Shown here piece after piece: positions 46,022-55,741 of a stretch of DNA of 64,000 nt. A program made the position numbers and the translations under genes. The notes beneath the pieces were generated by a model. That model ran no database searches. It was given only the letters and a program-made list of their open reading frames with translations, and was not told the DNA's origin. How positions within the stretch are numbered: position 1 is the stretch's first letter; every line of letters begins with the position of its first letter. This DNA comes from Cutibacterium namnetense (GTDB lineage: Bacteria > Actinomycetota > Actinomycetes > Propionibacteriales > Propionibacteriaceae), in the NCBI RefSeq assembly GCF_001642025.1, contig NZ_LWHO01000001.1:124001-188000 (forward strand). Reading direction: 5' to 3'.

Positions 46022-47784
46022 GACAGCATTTTCCGGTAGTCGTCGCGGGCCAGCAGTTCGCGATGTGGGGCGCGTGCGATCTGGCGGCCGACGGCGTCGA
46101 GCAGCACCACCTCATCCATCTGGTCCAGCAGAGCCGGGGACGTCGTAGCGATGATGGTGGTGCGTCCGGCCCGCAGGCGTTGCATCTTCTCGGCGATGGT
46201 GGCGGTGGTGACAGCGTCGATGCTCGTAGTGGGGTCAATGAGCACGAGGCCGTCGGGAGAGTGCAGCAGGGCACGGGCCAAGGCCAGACGCTGACGCTGC
46301 CCCCCGGACACGTGGCGGCCACCCTCTCCGACGTTGGTCTCCAGCCCGCGTGGTAGCACGGCGGCGACGGTGTCTAGGGCGGCTGCGTCGACGACGGCGT
46401 TCAGTCTGGCGACAGTCGTCTGGCTGTCGAGCACGATGTTCGCGCGCGCAGTGTCGTCGAATAGTTCGGGGGAGCGGGGAGCCACCAACACCAGGCGGCG
46501 CCGCTGGGCAGGATTGAGTTTGCTGGTCGGAACTCCGTTGAGAAGGGTTCGCGGATCGTGGTTAATGGCCTCGGCCAAGGCATCACAGATCTGCTGAGGG
46601 GCCACGACCCCCAGGTGGGTGCCTCCGGCGACGTCCAGCTGGAAATCCTTGACCGGGATGTGCAACTCCACTGGACCGTCACCAGGTGTGGTGCGGGCAC
46701 CATCGTCGGGATGAACCTGCCAGGCAGCCGGGCTGTCACGCAACTCACAGAATCGGTCCCCGGAGGCGTGGGCGGTGGCCAGCATCGTCGCGGTGTCGAC
46801 GCCCAGTGCCCGCAGTGGTGGACCGAGGGTTTGGGCCAGCCCGACCACGGTGGCGAGTTCCCCGACGCTGATACGCCCGGCTAGGGTGAGCCACCCAGCC
46901 AGCACCGTCAGTGCGGTGATGAATACTCCCACCGAGGCGTTAATCGTCCCGGTGTAGATCCCTTTGACGCGCCGGGTGCGCAGGGAGGCGTCGAGGCCAT
47001 GACGACTGGCAGCCCGGAATCTTGCGGTGGCTCGACGTTGCGCCGAGAGCCCTTGTATGACCCGCAATCCGCTGGTGAGATCGGCGGCTGACCCGGCTAC
47101 GGCGGCCTCGGCGCGGCGCTCGCGACGAGTGCTGCGCTTAACCGGGGCGACCCCCTTCACCGACAGCAGGATGAGTAGCGGCACAATGCACACCGTTGCC
47201 AGCGTCAACCAGCCGTTGATGAGGGTCATCGAGATGAGGGCGCCGAGCAGGGTGACGACATTGCCGGGGATAGACGTCAGCGCGATGAAGGCTCGCGACA
47301 CCGCCCGCACATCCGTGACGACGACCGCGAGCAGGTCGCCGGGAAGCCGCGAGCGCCCGCCGATCCCTTCCGGGGCGGTGATCCGGGTGAGGGCCTGCAC
47401 GCGGAGGTCATGCTCGGCCACACCGGCCCCGACATTGGTCTGCATCCGTACCGTCTGGGCCACCGCGCGCACCGCGTAGGACAGCCCAACCAAGGCTAGC
47501 CATCCGGTCAGTGCCGCAGCATCGGCGGCCACCACCCCGTCGTCGATGGCGCGCCCCAAGGCCATCGGCACGCCGATATTCACCAGGCTGACGAAGGCCG
47601 AGGCGATCGATCCGGGCAGTAACCAGTGCCGCCCATCGCGGGCCATCCGGCGCACCAGTGCCCGTCCGTCGTGGGCGTAGGTGATGTCGATCAGAGGAGC
47701 ATCAATGGGTGGTGGGGTCTGCCTGGGGATGCGTGGCAGCCAGCGCAGCTTCGGTTGCCAGTGTCGGCGCGGGGTGCGTATCAC
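46018..47784 (-). CDS. Half-ABC exporter with degenerate Walker motifs, intact signature
   Basis: The 588-residue half-transporter lacks a P-loop: where GxxGxGKS should be it has GVVAPQQICDALAEAI. Its Walker B reads LVLIDPTTSID (the Glu is Pro). Its signature VSGGQRQRLALARALL is perfect. It therefore supplies the signature for the partner's ATP site and cannot hydrolyse ATP at its own site. A GTG start overlaps the ChlI-like stop (GTGA) and its stop overlaps the partner (ATGA). Six helices span roughly residues 50-330. Confidence 0.93.
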   Translation of the reverse strand: MIRTPRRHWQPKLRWLPRIPRQTPPPIDAPLIDITYAHDGRALVRRMARDGRHWLLPGSIASAFVSLVNIGVPMALGRAIDDGVVAADAAALTGWLALVGLSYAVRAVAQTVRMQTNVGAGVAEHDLRVQALTRITAPEGIGGRSRLPGDLLAVVVTDVRAVSRAFIALTSIPGNVVTLLGALISMTLINGWLTLATVCIVPLLILLSVKGVAPVKRSTRRERRAEAAVAGSAADLTSGLRVIQGLSAQRRATARFRAASRHGLDASLRTRRVKGIYTGTINASVGVFITALTVLAGWLTLAGRISVGELATVVGLAQTLGPPLRALGVDTATMLATAHASGDRFCELRDSPAAWQVHPDDGARTTPGDGPVELHIPVKDFQLDVAGGTHLGVVAPQQICDALAEAINHDPRTLLNGVPTSKLNPAQRRRLVLVAPRSPELFDDTARANIVLDSQTTVARLNAVVDAAALDTVAAVLPRGLETNVGEGGRHVSGGQRQRLALARALLHSPDGLVLIDPTTSIDAVTTATIAEKMQRLRAGRTTIIATTSPALLDQMDEVVLLDAVGRQIARAPHRELLARDDYRKMLS

Positions 47785-48767
47785 ACTGTCCTGCTAACTG
47801 AGTCGAGTGGGCGTCGCCTCATCCGGTGCGGCAGGACGAGCCGGGCAGCCTGGGAGAGGTCCTCTGTGGTGATCTCGGTGCGACCGTTCCAAGCTGCCAG
47901 GGTGCGCGACGCTCGGACCATCATGATGTCGGCGCGGTGACCGTCGACGTGGGCGTTGAGGCAGGTGCGAGCTGCCGTCATAAGGGTCTCATCGGTGATG
48001 ACTACCTGGGTGATGAGCTCGCTGGCACATCGGATTCGTTCGCCGAGCTCGTGGCCATCCTGTTCCCAGGTGCGCGAGAAGCCAGTGGGGTCGTCCTCGA
48101 AGGTCATTCGGCGCCGGATTACCTCAATGCGCTTGTGCGGGTCGTCCTCCCCGCTGACGGTGACGCATAGCCCGAAACGGTCGAGTAACTGGGGGCGTAG
48201 TTCGCCCTCCTCCGGATTCATGGTGCCGACCAGGGTGAACCGGGCTGGATGGGTAATACTGACTCCCTCTCGCTCTACCGTGTTGACGCCCATGGCGGCT
48301 GAATCCAGCAACAGGTCAACGACGTGGTCGTCGAGCAGGTTAACCTCGTCAACATAGAGGATCGCCCGGTGGGCTGTGGCAAGGAGGCCGGGTTCGAAAC
48401 GGCGCCGCCCCTCTCGCAGCGCCGTCTCCATGTCGAGGGTTCCTGTGACACGGTCCTCGGTGGCGCCGACTGGCAGCTCGACGACTGGAACTTGGACGGT
48501 CCGTGGAGTGGGCATTGGTTGCGGCAGCCCGAGCTCGGCGGCATGGTCGGGGTATTCCTCGGGGGACAGGTGGTAAGCCCCGGGTACCTCCTGGTGCTTC
48601 GGCAGCAGGGCCGCCAGGCCGCGTACTGCGGTGGATTTGGCGGTGCCCTTCTCGCCGCGGATGAGCACCCCAGACAGATCGGGGCTGATGGTGGCGAGGA
48701 TGAGGGCCAGCTTCATCTCCTCCTGACCGACGATGGCGCAGAAGGGGTAGACGGGGTGTTGTGCCAT
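47781..48767 (-). CDS. ChlI-like AAA+ chelatase subunit
   Basis: The AAA+ ATPase of about 328 residues has Walker A (IRGEKGTAKST), Walker B (ILYVDEVNLLDDHVVD) and a sensor region (LVGTMNPEEGELRPQLLDRFG). These mark the magnesium-chelatase I / cobaltochelatase small subunit. In actinobacteria this type pairs with a vWA partner and CobN to insert cobalt into hydrogenobyrinate diamide. ATG 48767 has AAAGGACC before it. A longer frame to 48911 is out of keeping with the family. Confidence 0.92.
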   Translation of the reverse strand: MAQHPVYPFCAIVGQEEMKLALILATISPDLSGVLIRGEKGTAKSTAVRGLAALLPKHQEVPGAYHLSPEEYPDHAAELGLPQPMPTPRTVQVPVVELPVGATEDRVTGTLDMETALREGRRRFEPGLLATAHRAILYVDEVNLLDDHVVDLLLDSAAMGVNTVEREGVSITHPARFTLVGTMNPEEGELRPQLLDRFGLCVTVSGEDDPHKRIEVIRRRMTFEDDPTGFSRTWEQDGHELGERIRCASELITQVVITDETLMTAARTCLNAHVDGHRADIMMVRASRTLAAWNGRTEITTEDLSQAARLVLPHRMRRRPLDSVSRTV

Positions 48768-48768
48768 A

Positions 48769-50745
48769 TCAGCGGTCCTTTCGGGGAGATTGGTGGGAAG
48801 GATCAAGGTGGGAAACGATGTTGACGAGGTCGTCGGCCCGCAAGTCATCGATGCGCAGACAGGGGCCGCCCAAGGCGGTAGCAATGTCGCGGGCCCGCGA
48901 CAGCTGGACACCGCGAGGATCCTCGGTGTCGATGACCACCCAGCTGAGTCGTGTGTCAGCGCCGATCTCGGTTGCTACCCGGATCGCCTCATCGGTGGCC
49001 CGGGAGTTGGGCTGACCGTCCAGACCGACGTTGCCGCGCCCGTCGGTCACGAGGACGAGTAGCGGTCGCAGTCCCGGATCTTTGAGGAGCAGGGGTCGCA
49101 CGACCTCGCAGGCCTTGACCAGCCCAGTTGACAGTGGGGTGCGCCCACCGATCGGCAGTTGTGCTAAACCGCGCTGTGCTACCTCCACTGAGGAGGTCAC
49201 CGGCACTAGAACTTCGGCCCGGTCGCGACGGAAACCGATGAGGCACACCCGGTCACGTTTGACGTAGGCGTCTAAGAGGAGGGACAGCACGGCCCCTTTG
49301 GAGGCGGTCATCCGGCCTCGTGACCCCATCGACCCGGAAGCGTCGACCACGAAGACCACGCAGGAGGCGGCTCGCCCGGCCCGTACCTTGGCCCGCCAGT
49401 CGATCGGCTTGACGTGCACCGCCACGTCAGGACGATCGTGGGTTCGACGTGACTTCTGATGAACCGCCGCTGCACGGAGGGTGGCGTCCAGGGCGAGATC
49501 TTCGGGACTGTCGGTGGGGCGGGCGGAAATGTAGCGGCCGCGCCAATCGCTGCTACGGGTGCGCAGTCGTCGCCCGGAAGCACGTCGGGCGTGGCGATCC
49601 TGGCCGGGCTCCAAGGGGCGAACAGCGAAAGGGTCACCGATGGCAGCTACCTGTTCGCCGATGCTTGATGGTTGATTCTGCTGGTCGTGCTGGCCGTTGT
49701 CCCGCTGATTGTGGGGGTCTTCCCGGTTGCCGGGTTGTTGTTCGCTTTGTTGCTCGCTTGAGTTGGCGAGCGGCGGGGCAGAATTCTCGCCCCCCTGCGG
49801 GCCTCCCGTCTGCGGGCTGGGCTGCTCGGGCTCCGGGGGACGTTGCTCGTGCTGGTCCGACTGATCATGAGAGTGTTGGCTTCGCGGCGGAGGAGGGTCC
49901 GACGGGGTTTCGGCGCGACGACGGTGTCGCAGCACCATCTCGCTGATCGTTAACACGTCGTCTTCGGTGGCGATGCCGCGACCGGCTAGGGCGGCGTGGG
50001 CTCGGGTGGCTTCGGCCATGACGATGTCGGCGCGGTGCCCGGCGACGTGGTTCTGCCGACACAGGCAGGAGATAAGTTCGGTGACGACCTCGTCAAGTCG
50101 GACGCTAGTGACGAGGTGTCGGGCCTTCTCAATGGCTGCGGCCTGACGGTCCTGGTCACCTTGCCAGCGGGCGCCGAACCCGGTCGGATCTGCGTCGTGG
50201 TCGAAGCGTCGCCGGATGATCTCGGCCCGGGCGCTCGGGTCAGACTCACCGTGCACGTCGACGCACAGCCCGAACCGGTCAAGCAGTTGGGGCCGCAATG
50301 ACCCCTCCTCAGGGTTCATCGTCCCCACCAGTACGAAACGGCTCGCCAAGGAGGCTGTCAGACCCTCACGCTCCACCCGAACCGTCCCAGCGCAGGCGTC
50401 AATGACGAGATCGACGAGGTGGTCGTCGAGGAGATTGACCTCGTCGACGTACAGCACCCCGCCGTCGACCTCGCTGAGCAAACCTGGCTGGAGCACTGGA
50501 CGTCCAGACACCAAGGTTGCCTCAAGGTCCAATCCGCCGACGAGACGGTCCTCGGTAGCTCCCAGGGCCAAAGTGCGCATGGTGTGACCGGGTAGCAGCT
50601 CGACGAGACCACGAACCAGCGTCGACTTGGCCGTTCCCTTCTCCCCGCTGAGGACGACCCCGCCGATACGCGGGTTGACCGCGCACAACAGCAGGGCAAG
50701 TCTGGCGTCGTCCTGCGCGACGATGGCGGTGAACGGGTAGGTCAT
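48769..50745 (-). CDS. ChlD-like AAA+/vWA chelatase subunit
   Basis: The 658-residue protein has an AAA+ domain (SGEKGTAKST, residues ~32-42; VLYVDEVNLLDDHLVD). A long Pro/Gln/Ser-rich acidic linker follows (~275-360), then a C-terminal vWA domain with the MIDAS motif VVDASGSMGS and later metal-site residues. It couples ATPase rings to the large CobN subunit. Its start shares a base with the CobN stop (TGATG), and one base separates its stop from the ChlI-like start. Both the AAA and vWA domains are complete. Confidence 0.93.
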   Translation of the reverse strand: MTYPFTAIVAQDDARLALLLCAVNPRIGGVVLSGEKGTAKSTLVRGLVELLPGHTMRTLALGATEDRLVGGLDLEATLVSGRPVLQPGLLSEVDGGVLYVDEVNLLDDHLVDLVIDACAGTVRVEREGLTASLASRFVLVGTMNPEEGSLRPQLLDRFGLCVDVHGESDPSARAEIIRRRFDHDADPTGFGARWQGDQDRQAAAIEKARHLVTSVRLDEVVTELISCLCRQNHVAGHRADIVMAEATRAHAALAGRGIATEDDVLTISEMVLRHRRRAETPSDPPPPRSQHSHDQSDQHEQRPPEPEQPSPQTGGPQGGENSAPPLANSSEQQSEQQPGNREDPHNQRDNGQHDQQNQPSSIGEQVAAIGDPFAVRPLEPGQDRHARRASGRRLRTRSSDWRGRYISARPTDSPEDLALDATLRAAAVHQKSRRTHDRPDVAVHVKPIDWRAKVRAGRAASCVVFVVDASGSMGSRGRMTASKGAVLSLLLDAYVKRDRVCLIGFRRDRAEVLVPVTSSVEVAQRGLAQLPIGGRTPLSTGLVKACEVVRPLLLKDPGLRPLLVLVTDGRGNVGLDGQPNSRATDEAIRVATEIGADTRLSWVVIDTEDPRGVQLSRARDIATALGGPCLRIDDLRADDLVNIVSHLDPSHQSPRKDR

Positions 50746-53700
50746 CAGATCAGCCCCAGCCCGGTCAGGTCGAGCCCACCGGCGAGGGACTGTGGAGGCG
50801 CACCCACCCGAGTGTCCGGGTCGGCGCGGGGGTCGTCAGAGACCTCTTCGATGGTGCCTTCGATGTCGGCGTAGGTGTTCTCCAGTTCCCCGACGGTGTT
50901 CGGATTGGCCTCCCAAACGTGGCGCTGGGCGGCGTCGAGTAGTTTGTCGACGATGTTGTGCAGGGCGTGCGGGTTGACTTGCCGGAACCATTCCTGCATC
51001 GCCGGGTCGAGGGCGTAACGACGCGCCACGGCTTCCCACAGACCGTCGTCGACGACGTCGGCGGTGGCGTCCCACCCGATGAGGATGTCGAGCACCTTGG
51101 ACAGATCACCGGCCCCCTTGTATCCGTGCCGCTGCAACCCCTCGATCCACGACGGGTTGAGGATTCGCGAACGCAGGATGAGGCGAGCTTCCTCCGTGGT
51201 GGTGCGCGTGGCGATGCGGGCCGGATCCGAAGAGTCCCCCACCAGCGACATTGGTGCCTCTCCCCGTACCGTCGTCGCAGCAGCGATGAGCCCGCCGTAG
51301 TAGTTGTAGAAGTCGGTGCAGCTGAGCATGTCGTACTCGCGGGTGTCCTCATTCTTGACGGTGACATCCATGCGCTTCAGGCTCGCAGTGAACCTTTCGG
51401 TCTCCACGTCCCCGAACACCCCCTCACCGTAAGCGTGGGAGGAGGCGGCGATGTAGGCCCTACCTAGGTCAGTCTTGTCCTGCCACGCTTTGGTTTCGAT
51501 GAGTTCTTCCACCCCGGCACCGTATCCGCCAGGCGGGCATCCAAAGACCCGGAGGGTGGCCTTGCGACGAGCTTGCTCGACGTCAACACCCTGGGCGATC
51601 AGCTCGGTGACGTCGGCCTCGACATGCGTGCGCAGCATGTTGTCGTCGTCAGGTTCTGGGAGGGTCGCGACCATCCGCACCGCCCGGTCGACCATCTCGA
51701 CGAGATTGGGGAAGGCATCGCGGAACAAGCCGGAGATGCGCGCAGAGACGTCGATACGGGGACGCCCCAGTTCGGAGGGTTCGATGATCTGCAACCCGCT
51801 GACGAGCCCGGAAGTCTCCCAGACTGGACGCACCCCCATGAGATACAGGATTTCGGCGATGTCGGCCCCGCCGCTACGCATGTTCGGGGTACCCCAAACC
51901 ACCACCCCGACGGTGCGCGGCCACGGCTGGTCAGGGTGGGTTTGGGCATACTCGCGCAGGAGTTGATCGGCCAATTCGATCCCTTCACGCCATCCTGTCG
52001 GGGTGGGCATGGTTTGGGGGTCCAGGGAGAAGAAATTGCGTCCGCTCGGCAAGATGTGGGCGTTACCGCGGCTGGGCGCTCCCGATGGTCCGGGGGCCAC
52101 GAACCCGCCGTCGAGAGCCGTCATGATGGCGTCGATCTCGTTGCTGGTGGCGTCTAGCCGTGGCATGAGGTCAGTAAGCACCCAGGTGAGCGTCTCGATG
52201 ACGTCGCCGCGTTCGGCACCGAGCTGTTGGCGGCACAACTGGGCGGCCAAATCGTGCGCTCCGGTACCGTCAGAGCACCTGTTGTGGTGGTGGGCGACAA
52301 CAGGGGTGAGCAGCTCCACGCAGCGGCGGTGCGCCTCGGCCATGAGCTGCCGGCCGGTCAGGCCATCGGGCAGGTCGGCGATGACGGGCACCGGCTCACC
52401 GGCTTTGGCACTGACCTCGTCGAGGCTGGTTCCCCAGGCATCCAGCACGGCTTCGCGCAGGGACGGTATCGGCCCGTTAGGCTGACGGGTGAGTTGGGCC
52501 ACGTACTCCACTTCGGCGGCGATCGGGTTGTCGAGGTCGGCGACGACCCTGCCCAGCACGTGCAGACCATCGGCGATCTCGCGGTCCTGCAAGTCGAGCA
52601 GATGGTGGTGGACCCTGTCGAGCACCTCGACGGGATCGGCGTCGACGTCGGCACTTGTCAAACCCAGATCGGTGTCTAGACCAGCCTCGACGACCGCCTT
52701 CCATACCTGCTTCGCGACGGTTCTGGCCCGCTGGGGACTTTGCGACTGTGCCCCGGCGTGTTCACGCAGGATGCGGTCGATCTCGGCAGTGGAGTCGTAC
52801 AACCCGGCCTGACGCATCGGTGGGGTGAGGTGGTCGACGAGGGCTGCGGCACTGCGCCGTTTAGCCTGGGTGCCCTCCCCAGGGTTGTTGATGAGGTATG
52901 GGTAGATGTTGACCATCCGGTCCAAGGCGAGCTCGGGGTAGCACTCCTCGGACAGGCCTAGCCCCTTGCCCGGCAGCCACTCCAGGCTCCCGTGGGTGCC
53001 GACGTGGATGACGGCGTCGGCCTTGAAGACGTCACGGATCCAACGGTAGTGGGCTAGGTAGTGGTGGGGAGGGGGAAGGAGGGGGTCGTGGAGGTCGGAA
53101 TCGGTGACGGCCTCGAAATATCCTCGCGGGGGCTGGATCGTCAGCAGCACGTTGCCGTCGAGGTGCCCGGCGAAGGAAAACTCGTCGTTGTGGACGAACA
53201 GGGTGCCCGGATGCGGGCCCCAGGCGCGGTCCATCGACTCGCGCACCGTCGGTGGCAGGGCCCGGTACCACGGGCGGGAGGTTGCTAGGTCGGCGTGGGC
53301 CTCGGCGCGCTGATGCATTTGCTCGGGGGTGAGCCAGCGCTGGTCGCACGTCAGAGACGACAACAACGCCTGGGCGATGTCGTCGGCCGACTCGAACTGG
53401 TCGGGGACGTCGTAGCCCTCCTCGGCCATCCGGATGAGCAGCTGGCGTGCCGACTCGAAGGTGTCCAGTCCGCTGGCACAGCCGATCCGGTCGTTGCGCG
53501 GCGGATGGTGGTGGAAAACTATCGCCACTTTGCGTTGACTGGCCGGAGTGCGAGCCAGCCGGGCCCACGAAAGGGCCAACTGGGCCATCGCCTCGGGACG
53601 ACCAGGGACGGGGACCAAGTGTGGCACGACGGCTCCGGTGAGGTCGTCGACCTTGTCAATCTCTCGGGTGGCCAGGAACTTGGTAATAAGGGCACCATCG

Positions 53701-54650
53701 AACTCCGGTTGAGCGGCCTGGGTGGCAACGTCCATCGCCCCCATCCCCTGGGCCTCCCATGCCGCATGCGGAGCATAAGAAGTGAGGGCATGCAACACGC
53801 TTACCCCGAGCTTCGGGTAGGCGTCGGCATTGGCAGGCACACCGACCGTCATGGACATGCCGTGGACGTCAATAAGAGTGTCGATGACGCGGTTGCCGTT
53901 CTCGTCGTACAGCAAGGTCTCCAGAGTTTGGGCCATGCCGAGATTGCCGCGGCGAGCGTCAGGCAGGCGCAGACAAAAGAAGGGCACGGTGTTGGCATCG
54001 AGGGCTTCAACCGCCTCAACGAGAGCCTCAATATGCGCGGTGTTGTGCTCCAACCAGTAGCTACGCGGAAAGGTGATCCCAACGGTGGGCCGATCGGGGT
54101 CTAGGTGGCACCGGTACTCAGCGAGGTTGGTGAACAGGCCGTAACGAGGATGCCAGATCCCCTCGGTGGGGGCGGGGATGACGTCGGGGATGGGGGCTGA
54201 TCCTCCGTTCACCCGGTCGATGAGGACCCGCAGCGCTGCTTCGACATTGTCCGGGCCGCCCATCTCCAGCAGCCCGACGAGACCCCTCCAGGTGCCGTCG
54301 TCGAGTCCGCTGGCCCAGTCCTGGGCGGCCAGGAGCCCGTCGTCATCACCAGAGGTGGGTTGGATGTGGATCCACGGCAGCGGCAGACCGGATTCGCGAC
54401 GGGATCTCCACGCCTCAATCAGCGCGGGCCATGCCGGGCAGGAGGTGGTACCGCCGTGGAAACTGAGCACCACGGCGTCACTGCGGGCGGCCGCCTGGGC
54501 GAAGGCGCGGGCCAGTTCCGGGTCGGTGACCTGCTCCTTAGTGCGGCCGAAGAGGGTGATATCGAGACCGATGGTGCGTAGCCGGGACAAGGCTTGGCTG
54601 ACGAGTGTGAGCTCGCCGCCGGTGGCAGAGAAGAAGCACAGGGTGGTCAT
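50745..54650 (-). CDS. cobN: Cobaltochelatase large subunit
   Basis: The CobN/BchH-family subunit of about 1,301 residues has the hallmark HVGTHGSLEWLPGKGLGLS, with GEGTQAKRRSAAA following. It binds the corrin ring and receives cobalt in aerobic-type cobalamin synthesis, driven by the AAA subunits. ATG 54650 overlaps the radical SAM stop (ATGA), and a longer frame to 54767 is a shadow of the radical SAM gene. A BchH-type magnesium chelatase is excluded in context by the cobalamin riboswitch and the absence of chlorophyll genes. Confidence 0.94.
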   Translation of the reverse strand: MTTLCFFSATGGELTLVSQALSRLRTIGLDITLFGRTKEQVTDPELARAFAQAAARSDAVVLSFHGGTTSCPAWPALIEAWRSRRESGLPLPWIHIQPTSGDDDGLLAAQDWASGLDDGTWRGLVGLLEMGGPDNVEAALRVLIDRVNGGSAPIPDVIPAPTEGIWHPRYGLFTNLAEYRCHLDPDRPTVGITFPRSYWLEHNTAHIEALVEAVEALDANTVPFFCLRLPDARRGNLGMAQTLETLLYDENGNRVIDTLIDVHGMSMTVGVPANADAYPKLGVSVLHALTSYAPHAAWEAQGMGAMDVATQAAQPEFDGALITKFLATREIDKVDDLTGAVVPHLVPVPGRPEAMAQLALSWARLARTPASQRKVAIVFHHHPPRNDRIGCASGLDTFESARQLLIRMAEEGYDVPDQFESADDIAQALLSSLTCDQRWLTPEQMHQRAEAHADLATSRPWYRALPPTVRESMDRAWGPHPGTLFVHNDEFSFAGHLDGNVLLTIQPPRGYFEAVTDSDLHDPLLPPPHHYLAHYRWIRDVFKADAVIHVGTHGSLEWLPGKGLGLSEECYPELALDRMVNIYPYLINNPGEGTQAKRRSAAALVDHLTPPMRQAGLYDSTAEIDRILREHAGAQSQSPQRARTVAKQVWKAVVEAGLDTDLGLTSADVDADPVEVLDRVHHHLLDLQDREIADGLHVLGRVVADLDNPIAAEVEYVAQLTRQPNGPIPSLREAVLDAWGTSLDEVSAKAGEPVPVIADLPDGLTGRQLMAEAHRRCVELLTPVVAHHHNRCSDGTGAHDLAAQLCRQQLGAERGDVIETLTWVLTDLMPRLDATSNEIDAIMTALDGGFVAPGPSGAPSRGNAHILPSGRNFFSLDPQTMPTPTGWREGIELADQLLREYAQTHPDQPWPRTVGVVVWGTPNMRSGGADIAEILYLMGVRPVWETSGLVSGLQIIEPSELGRPRIDVSARISGLFRDAFPNLVEMVDRAVRMVATLPEPDDDNMLRTHVEADVTELIAQGVDVEQARRKATLRVFGCPPGGYGAGVEELIETKAWQDKTDLGRAYIAASSHAYGEGVFGDVETERFTASLKRMDVTVKNEDTREYDMLSCTDFYNYYGGLIAAATTVRGEAPMSLVGDSSDPARIATRTTTEEARLILRSRILNPSWIEGLQRHGYKGAGDLSKVLDILIGWDATADVVDDGLWEAVARRYALDPAMQEWFRQVNPHALHNIVDKLLDAAQRHVWEANPNTVGELENTYADIEGTIEEVSDDPRADPDTRVGAPPQSLAGGLDLTGLGLI

Positions 54651-55741
54651 GATGCACACTCCAGACGGGCGAGGGTGCCGTCGACGAGGCAGGCTAGTGG
54701 GGTGCGGCGCTGTTCCGGGTCGGCCCAGGCGTTGGCCTCTACGCGGGATGGGCAGTCGCCGGGGCATCGCCCTGCTAGAGCACAGCTGTGGCAGGGCCCG
54801 TGCAAGGTGTGGCGATCCGGTGCGAAACGTCGCCGTAAGTTCTGCCAGTCGATGCTATGGACGGTTCCCGCCCGGGACGCCACATCCCCGACGGCTTGGG
54901 AACAGGGGTAGATGCTGCCATCGGGGGCGACCGCCATCGATTCCCCGACCGCCGCATGACAGTAGGGTCGGTTCGTTACGGGAAGCAGGCTTCGGCCCGA
55001 AGGGTCGACGGTGCTTGTCGTAGGTATCGGGCCACTGCGGAGCGCAGTTCTGACGGTCTCTAACTCTCGCCAGCGCAGGGGCGTGGCGCGCAGTGCGTTG
55101 ATCTGTGCCAGGCTCCGGTAGAGCGTGGTGATTCCGTCGATGACGGCCTGGTCAGCGGGGACGAGATCATCTCGCTCGGCTGCGTTCCCGATTGCCACAA
55201 GTGGGTCGAGCCCGAACCCGGTGATGTTGGGGAACCCCGCCAGCGTGAGGGCCAGCTCATCGAGGTGATCGACATTGCGGGCCGACAGCACCGTCGTTAC
55301 CCGCACCGGAATGTCGGCTTGGGCGAGCGCGAATAGGCCGCGGAAGGTCTGCGCTGCTGATCCGCGCGTCGCCTCTTGCACGGCGGGTGGCCCGTCGATG
55401 CTCACCCCGACCCGGAGGCCGTAGCGTTTCAGCATGGCGATCATGTCGCCGTTGAGGCGGGCGCCATTGGTCTGGATGCCGCAGGTGACCGTTGCTCCCC
55501 TGATTGCCACAACCCGTCGGGCGACGTGCTCGACGACAGAGGGCACCAGGGTCGGCTCACCACCGGCCAGTTGGACGTGGGCAGGCCGTCCGGTGGCTCG
55601 TGCACCTTCCTCGACGAGGTCCAAGGCGGCGTCTGCCACTTCGATGGGCATCCGGGCGCCTCGACGGTCGCGGCGGTAACAATAGGAACAGGCGAGGTCG
55701 CAGGCCGCGGTTGGCCACAGGACGAGGTAGCGCACGGTCAT
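54647..55741 (-). CDS. Radical SAM/SPASM-like protein
   Basis: The 364-residue protein has the [4Fe-4S] SAM-binding motif CDLACSYCY (residues ~14-22), LAGGEPTL for SAM binding and a C-terminal Cys-rich region (CHAAVG, CSQAVG, CHSCALAGRCPGDC) like a SPASM auxiliary cluster domain. Such proteins usually modify peptides, as anaerobic sulfatase maturases do, but no peptide substrate gene is apparent here. Both ends overlap neighbours by four bases (ATPase gene before, cobN after), so it is a coupled member of the operon. Its role in cobalt or corrinoid handling is unknown. Confidence 0.9.
   Translation of the reverse strand: MTVRYLVLWPTAACDLACSYCYRRDRRGARMPIEVADAALDLVEEGARATGRPAHVQLAGGEPTLVPSVVEHVARRVVAIRGATVTCGIQTNGARLNGDMIAMLKRYGLRVGVSIDGPPAVQEATRGSAAQTFRGLFALAQADIPVRVTTVLSARNVDHLDELALTLAGFPNITGFGLDPLVAIGNAAERDDLVPADQAVIDGITTLYRSLAQINALRATPLRWRELETVRTALRSGPIPTTSTVDPSGRSLLPVTNRPYCHAAVGESMAVAPDGSIYPCSQAVGDVASRAGTVHSIDWQNLRRRFAPDRHTLHGPCHSCALAGRCPGDCPSRVEANAWADPEQRRTPLACLVDGTLARLECAS

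Noticed and set aside
50745-54650. CobN as a magnesium chelatase (BchH) for chlorophyll
   Set aside because: No chlorophyll genes occur in the window. The cobalamin riboswitch and B12-type importer point to cobalt.
54647-54767. Extended CobN start at 54767
   Set aside because: The first 39 residues are a shadow of the radical SAM gene end, and ATG 54650 gives the standard start with ATGA coupling.
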